This document shows, in pieces, positions 61,302 through 64,000 of a stretch of 64,000 bases of DNA. Under the pieces are notes generated by a model. That model saw only the letters and a program-made list of their open reading frames with translations, did not search any database and was not told the DNA's origin. The position numbers and the translations under genes are program-made. The stretch covers positions 29,575-93,574 of the forward strand of contig CAMBZR010000001.1 of assembly GCA_945872285.1 (NCBI GenBank). Direction: 5' to 3'. The stretch comes from Bordetella parapertussis. GTDB taxonomy: Bacteria > Pseudomonadota > Gammaproteobacteria > Burkholderiales > Burkholderiaceae_B. Numbering within the stretch: position 1 is the first letter of the stretch; the number at the start of each line of letters is the position of its first letter.

Positions 61302-61366
61302 TCTGGACACATGGTTTACAGTTTTTACCGGTCACATAGTTAACACTTTGGGGCCGAATGTCCAGA
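61302..61366. mobile_element. Possible insertion-sequence end remnant
   Basis: TCTGGACA (61302-61309) and TGTCCAGA (61359-61366) are perfect inverted repeats. Between them GGACACATGGTTTACAG (61305) recurs as GGTCACATAGTTAACAC (61330) with a 25-base period, as seen in multiple transposase-binding ends. No transposase gene is adjacent. The stretch 61219-61578 otherwise holds no gene: the 56-bp repeat and this element only. Confidence 0.4.
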
Positions 61367-61578
61367 TCCTCCAGCTAAACGCCGGATGATCGCAGATACC
61401 AGGGTGGAAACTATTGGAAGCTGTTTACCCCCAGAATCTGGAAAGTTTTGCACGCTGCTTTACATCAGTCCCGTTAATCTTTAAACTGCCGAAAAAGCGA
61501 AGGCGGCATAGATTTCACACAGCGGCGCCTGTTCCGCGAATTTCAACATCGAACAGGACATCACCGGGAGGGAATTTG

Positions 61579-62913
61579 ATGCATTTGAAAAGTTTGATTG
61601 CCGGGGGAGCGCTGGCTTTCGCCGCTGCTGGCGCGTTTGCGCAGGATTATCCCAATCGCCCCGTGACCGTCATTGTGCCGTTCGTGGCAGGTGGGCCAAG
61701 CCATGTGCTTGCGCGCATTTATGGCGAGTTTTTCGCCCGCACGCTGGGTCAGCAGTTCGTGATCGAGCACGAGGTTGGCGCTGGCGGAGCAAACGGCGCC
61801 CTGCGCGCCGCGCGCTCCAAGCCCGATGGCTATACGGTGTTAGTCGATCCCGTCGCGTCGCATGTGTCGAGCCCGATGCTTCATTCCCACGCCAGCTACG
61901 ATCCGATCAAGAGCTTCATCCCGATTGGCACGCTTGCTTACTCGCCGCATTACGTGGTCGTGCGCAAGAACTTCCCGGCAAAAGACCTGAAGTCGCTCAT
62001 CGAATACGCCAAGGCCAACCCGACCAAGATCAACTATGGCTCTGCAGGCGAAGGCTCGGAGAACCATCTGGCTTGCGTTCTCTTCGGTCACCAGGCCGGG
62101 GTGCAGATCACCCACGTGCCGTATAGCGGCTGGGAGCCTGCGCTGAACGCTCTGGTCGCGGGCACGCTCGACATGATGTGCAATCAGGGCCTCAACATGA
62201 TTCGGCAGGCGAAGGCTGGCACCGTGAACGTGCTCGCCATTGCGCAGAAGACGCGCTTCCCCGGCTTGCCCAATGTGCCGACCACCGCAGAGGCGGGGCT
62301 GCCGAGCTTTGAAACTAAGGCCGCCATGGCGATGTACGCCGTTGCGGGAACACCGGAGCCTATCGTTGAGAAGCTCGTAGATACGTTGGTTGCGGCCCTC
62401 AAGGATGAGGGCGTGCGCAAGCGCATTCAGGATCTTGGGTTTGAACTGCCCAGTCACCATCAGGCCACGCCGGCCGGCCTCGATGTGCTCGAAAAGTTGG
62501 AACTCGACCACTGGTCCGACATCATCAAGAAGCCCGAGGCAGTGAAGCTGCGCGACGAGCTGATGGTGCTGGAGAAGGGTAGCTGGGACTTCATGAGGAA
62601 CAACAACGCCGACGGCATGCGCAACTATCTCTCCGACGATGCCCTGTTGATCCTCGGCGACGGGTCGCGCTTAAACAAGCGTGAGATGCTGGAGTTCATG
62701 AAGGACTTTGTGCTCACCGATATCAAGATCGAACCGACCTACGCGCTGCGCATGCTCACCGCCGACGTCGCCAACCTGATCTATCGCGCCAGCTACACGA
62801 GGACGTTAAAGGGCGGCAAGCCCGAGACGTTCTCGGTTAGCTTCTCCAGCGTCTATGTCCGTCGCGACGGGAAGTGGTGGAGCGTGTTCTATCAGGAGAC
62901 GCCGATCAAATGA
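61579..62913 (+). CDS. Bug-type substrate-binding protein fused to an NTF2-like (SnoaL/DUF4440) domain
   Basis: A 444-residue secreted protein. The signal peptide MHLKSLIAGGALAFAAAGAFA is followed by a full Bug/TctC receptor (YPNRPVTVIVPFVAGGPSHV, VGAGGANGALRAARSKPDGY, NYGSAGEGSENHL, THVPYSGWEPALNALVAG) to about residue 320. A C-terminal NTF2-like domain of about 120 residues follows (WDFMRNNNADGMRNYLSDDA, FSSVYVRRDGKWWSVFYQ). GGGAGG lies seven bases before ATG 61579; the longer frame from 61414 is not credible. It looks GC-richer than the adjoining toxin genes, which suggests separate origin. Ligand unknown. Confidence 0.85.
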   Translation: MHLKSLIAGGALAFAAAGAFAQDYPNRPVTVIVPFVAGGPSHVLARIYGEFFARTLGQQFVIEHEVGAGGANGALRAARSKPDGYTVLVDPVASHVSSPMLHSHASYDPIKSFIPIGTLAYSPHYVVVRKNFPAKDLKSLIEYAKANPTKINYGSAGEGSENHLACVLFGHQAGVQITHVPYSGWEPALNALVAGTLDMMCNQGLNMIRQAKAGTVNVLAIAQKTRFPGLPNVPTTAEAGLPSFETKAAMAMYAVAGTPEPIVEKLVDTLVAALKDEGVRKRIQDLGFELPSHHQATPAGLDVLEKLELDHWSDIIKKPEAVKLRDELMVLEKGSWDFMRNNNADGMRNYLSDDALLILGDGSRLNKREMLEFMKDFVLTDIKIEPTYALRMLTADVANLIYRASYTRTLKGGKPETFSVSFSSVYVRRDGKWWSVFYQETPIK

Positions 62914-62925
62914 TCCGTGTGTAAT

Positions 62926-63060
62926 CGCCGGAGACAAACTCCCTCACTGAAGTGGCCAGAAAGTTTGGTTGCGCCGGTACGAAAATACATCGGCAGATAG
63001 CTCCGCCAAGTAGCAAAGAAACCCCTGCGTCCGCGCTGGGGTTTTGCTTTTGTGGGCTTG
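62926..63060 (+). pseudogene. Possible helix-turn-helix remnant
   Basis: One open frame after the Bug-NTF2 gene reads SLTEVARKFGCAGTKIHRQI, which resembles the HTH of transposases or resolvases. It lacks a start and a recognisable catalytic domain. It may be a fragment of the agent that brought in the preceding gene, or chance. The rest of the 62914-63239 gap holds the repeat at 63016-63128 and the putative antitoxin promoter. Confidence 0.25.
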
Positions 63061-63128
63061 TAACTGGCGGCTTAGTGCTGAACACATGACCGACAGGTTG
63101 GCGCCGTCCTTTTGACCGTACGAAACCC
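63016..63128 (+). repeat. Terminator-bearing repeat, copy A
   Basis: About 113 bases resembling 63855-63968 over the whole length. Shared blocks include AAACCCCTGC, CGCGCTGGGGTTT, CTTTTGTGGG, ACACAT, ACAGGTTG and CGTCCTTTTGA. It includes the hairpin AAACCCC (63019-63025)/GGGGTTT (63038-63044) followed by TGCTTTT, a likely terminator. Confidence 0.75.
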
Positions 63129-63143
63129 GTAGAAGCAAGCCAC

Positions 63144-63178
63144 ATCAACGTTGATTCAAAAGGCAGGATGGTTACAAA
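63144..63178 (+). promoter_or_regulatory. Candidate promoter and palindrome of the ParE-type module
   Basis: A perfect 12-bp palindrome ATCAACGTTGAT (63144-63155) overlaps TTGATT (63151-63156); TACAAA follows at 63173-63178, a 16-base spacer. An antitoxin operator overlapping the -35 would fit toxin-antitoxin autoregulation. Confidence 0.4.
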
Positions 63179-63239
63179 TTGAAACAGACAGTCGGCTAAA
63201 AATCATTCAGAATTGAAAGTCGATTCAGGAGCCCAAGCC

Positions 63240-63464
63240 ATGTCACTACAACTGCCTAATGCCCGCAATACTTTACCAGAGCCCAAGCCTTACAACCGTG
63301 AGGCTAACGATGATAACGCTCACAACTCAAATAGCTTTCAGCTTCAGCAAGATCGCGCATGGCTGCGTGAGCAATTGCTAGCTGGCCTAAATTCACCGCT
63401 CTGCGATCCAATTACACCCGCTTTCTTTGAACGGCTGCGGGCTCGCGCCAGAGGAGAGTTTTGA
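63240..63464 (+). CDS. Probable antitoxin of a ParE-type module
   Basis: A 74-residue protein directly ahead of a ParE toxin gene. The C-terminal half (QDRAWLREQLLAGLNSPLCD, ITPAFFERLRARARGEF) resembles the toxin-binding tails of ParD/RelB antitoxins. The N-terminus is hydrophilic and unlike a standard ribbon-helix-helix, so the DNA-binding mode is unclear. AGGAG (63227-63231) supports ATG 63240. The assignment rests mainly on position and tail. Confidence 0.7.
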   Translation: MSLQLPNARNTLPEPKPYNREANDDNAHNSNSFQLQQDRAWLREQLLAGLNSPLCDPITPAFFERLRARARGEF

Positions 63465-63465
63465 A

Positions 63466-63798
63466 ATGGGCGCAAGATCTATCGTGCCGCACCGTCATGC
63501 AATTGATGACGCACTCGATGCCGTGGATTACTACCGAGAGTACGCTGGAACCCCCATTGCGGAGAGTTTTTCCTTAGCCGTCGATGAAGCGTTAGAGCAG
63601 GTGGGCCAACATCCGAACATTGGATCGCCGCGCACAGCAATTGAGTTGGACATCGAAGGCATCAAATCTTGGTCTTTGAAACGATTCCCACACCAGATCT
63701 ACTATAAGGTGTTCATTGATCACATAGAGCTCTGCCGAGTCCTCCATCCCAAGCGAGACATCACCCAAGCAATGCTATCTCGACAAAGGTTTCAATAA
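63466..63798 (+). CDS. ParE/RelE superfamily toxin
   Basis: A 110-residue toxin with the ParE pattern: HRHAIDDALDAVDYYREYAG, HPNIGSPR, SWSLKRFPHQIYYKVFIDHI and LCRVLHPKRDI. ParE members usually poison DNA gyrase, RelE members cut mRNA; the RVLHxxRD ending favours ParE. ATG 63466 begins 1 base after the antitoxin stop. Apparently intact. Confidence 0.88.
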   Translation: MGARSIVPHRHAIDDALDAVDYYREYAGTPIAESFSLAVDEALEQVGQHPNIGSPRTAIELDIEGIKSWSLKRFPHQIYYKVFIDHIELCRVLHPKRDITQAMLSRQRFQ

Positions 63799-63854
63799 GG
63801 ATCGAGCATCCTCAGGCCCTGGTCCACTCCGCCCCGGGCCACCATCTGAAACTG
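63799..63854 (+). repeat. 56-bp repeat with tRNA-Phe 3' end (copy 2)
   Basis: Starts at the base after the toxin stop codon. It shares CCGCCCCGGGCCACCA with tRNA-Phe and with copy 1, and the flanks GGATC, CATCCT, AGGCCCTGGTC and TCTGAAACTG with copy 1 only. The T-loop part is altered (GTCCACTCC), so this copy is the more diverged from the tRNA gene. Confidence 0.85.
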
Positions 63855-63968
63855 AAAAAACCCCTGCCATCGCGCTGGGGTTTCGGCTTTTGTGGGTTTA
63901 TTTTTACTCAGTTTTGTACCAAACACATTGCTTACAGGTTGAAGACGTCCTTTTGAACGGACGAAACC
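63855..63968 (+). repeat. Terminator-bearing repeat, copy B
   Basis: Directly abuts the 56-bp repeat. Counterpart of 63016-63128, with hairpin AAACCCC (63858-63864)/GGGGTTT (63877-63883) and CGGCTTTT. No coding potential is seen from 63855 to the window end at 64000. Confidence 0.75.
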
Positions 63969-64000
63969 TCGAGCGTCCGGTTACGGGACGGTTAGCATTG

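Noticed and set aside
61840-62511. A 223-codon open frame on the minus strand opposite the Bug-NTF2 gene
   Set aside because: It lies wholly inside a well-supported gene, its translation is His/Arg-rich without domain features, and GC-rich genes commonly leave antisense frames open.

Overview
The window reads as chromosomal DNA of a betaproteobacterium (Burkholderiales, most likely Alcaligenaceae or a close relative). The basis is the protein set (DUF3460, two Bug-type tricarboxylate-transporter binding proteins, metX-metW-ampG, hemA-prfA-prmC-grxD), moderate GC by eye, and tRNA genes with encoded CCA. Most of it is dense core chromosome. The last 3.5 kb is an accessory patch beside a tRNA-Phe gene.

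Layout. 1-1266: start of panC, scpA and a DUF3460 gene, all minus. 1330-8180: a DHA2-type drug exporter, a Bug receptor, and a complete general amino-acid ABC transporter (aapJQMP). 8349-10015: ftsE-ftsX. 10021-18698: a catabolic acyl-CoA block with a broken SDR gene, a double-length CaiB/BaiF CoA-transferase, a thiolase-like protein with its DUF35 partner, and a fused indolepyruvate:ferredoxin oxidoreductase. 18953-25793: mutY, then the rod-shape operon mreB-mreC-mreD-mrdA-rodA (minus). 26069-30974: gatCAB, pyrE and an exodeoxyribonuclease III. 31045-34314: metX-metW-ampG, preceded by a clear SAM-II-type riboswitch. 34500-41933: a solo LuxR-type HTH protein, a lipoprotein, gshA, tRNA-Arg(CCG), a cytochrome c, rep and priA. 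41934-42266: an AT-rich gap with two perfect DnaA boxes, then hemE and an unusual regulator (degenerate receiver plus Fis HTH). 44517-52007: the whole F1Fo ATP synthase operon (atpIBEFHAGDC, minus), ended by a strong terminator. 52130-60415: an enoyl-CoA hydratase, an M61 peptidase, mnmH, ttcA, grxD, prmC, prfA and hemA.

60528-64000: tRNA-Phe(GAA) followed by accessory DNA. It holds a YefM/YoeB module with a readable promoter-operator, a GC-richer gene fusing a Bug-type binding protein to an NTF2-like domain, and a ParE-type module. The stop codon of each toxin gene is followed within 25 bases by a 56-bp repeat that contains the 3' end of tRNA-Phe. A second repeat carrying a terminator-like hairpin flanks the ParE module. 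The pattern suggests a tandem array of toxin-antitoxin cassettes built on the tRNA-Phe attachment site, later split by a 1.7-kb insertion. No integrase gene is visible inside the window.

Starts were chosen from family alignment remembered from general knowledge plus visible ribosome-binding sites. No database or folding program was run.
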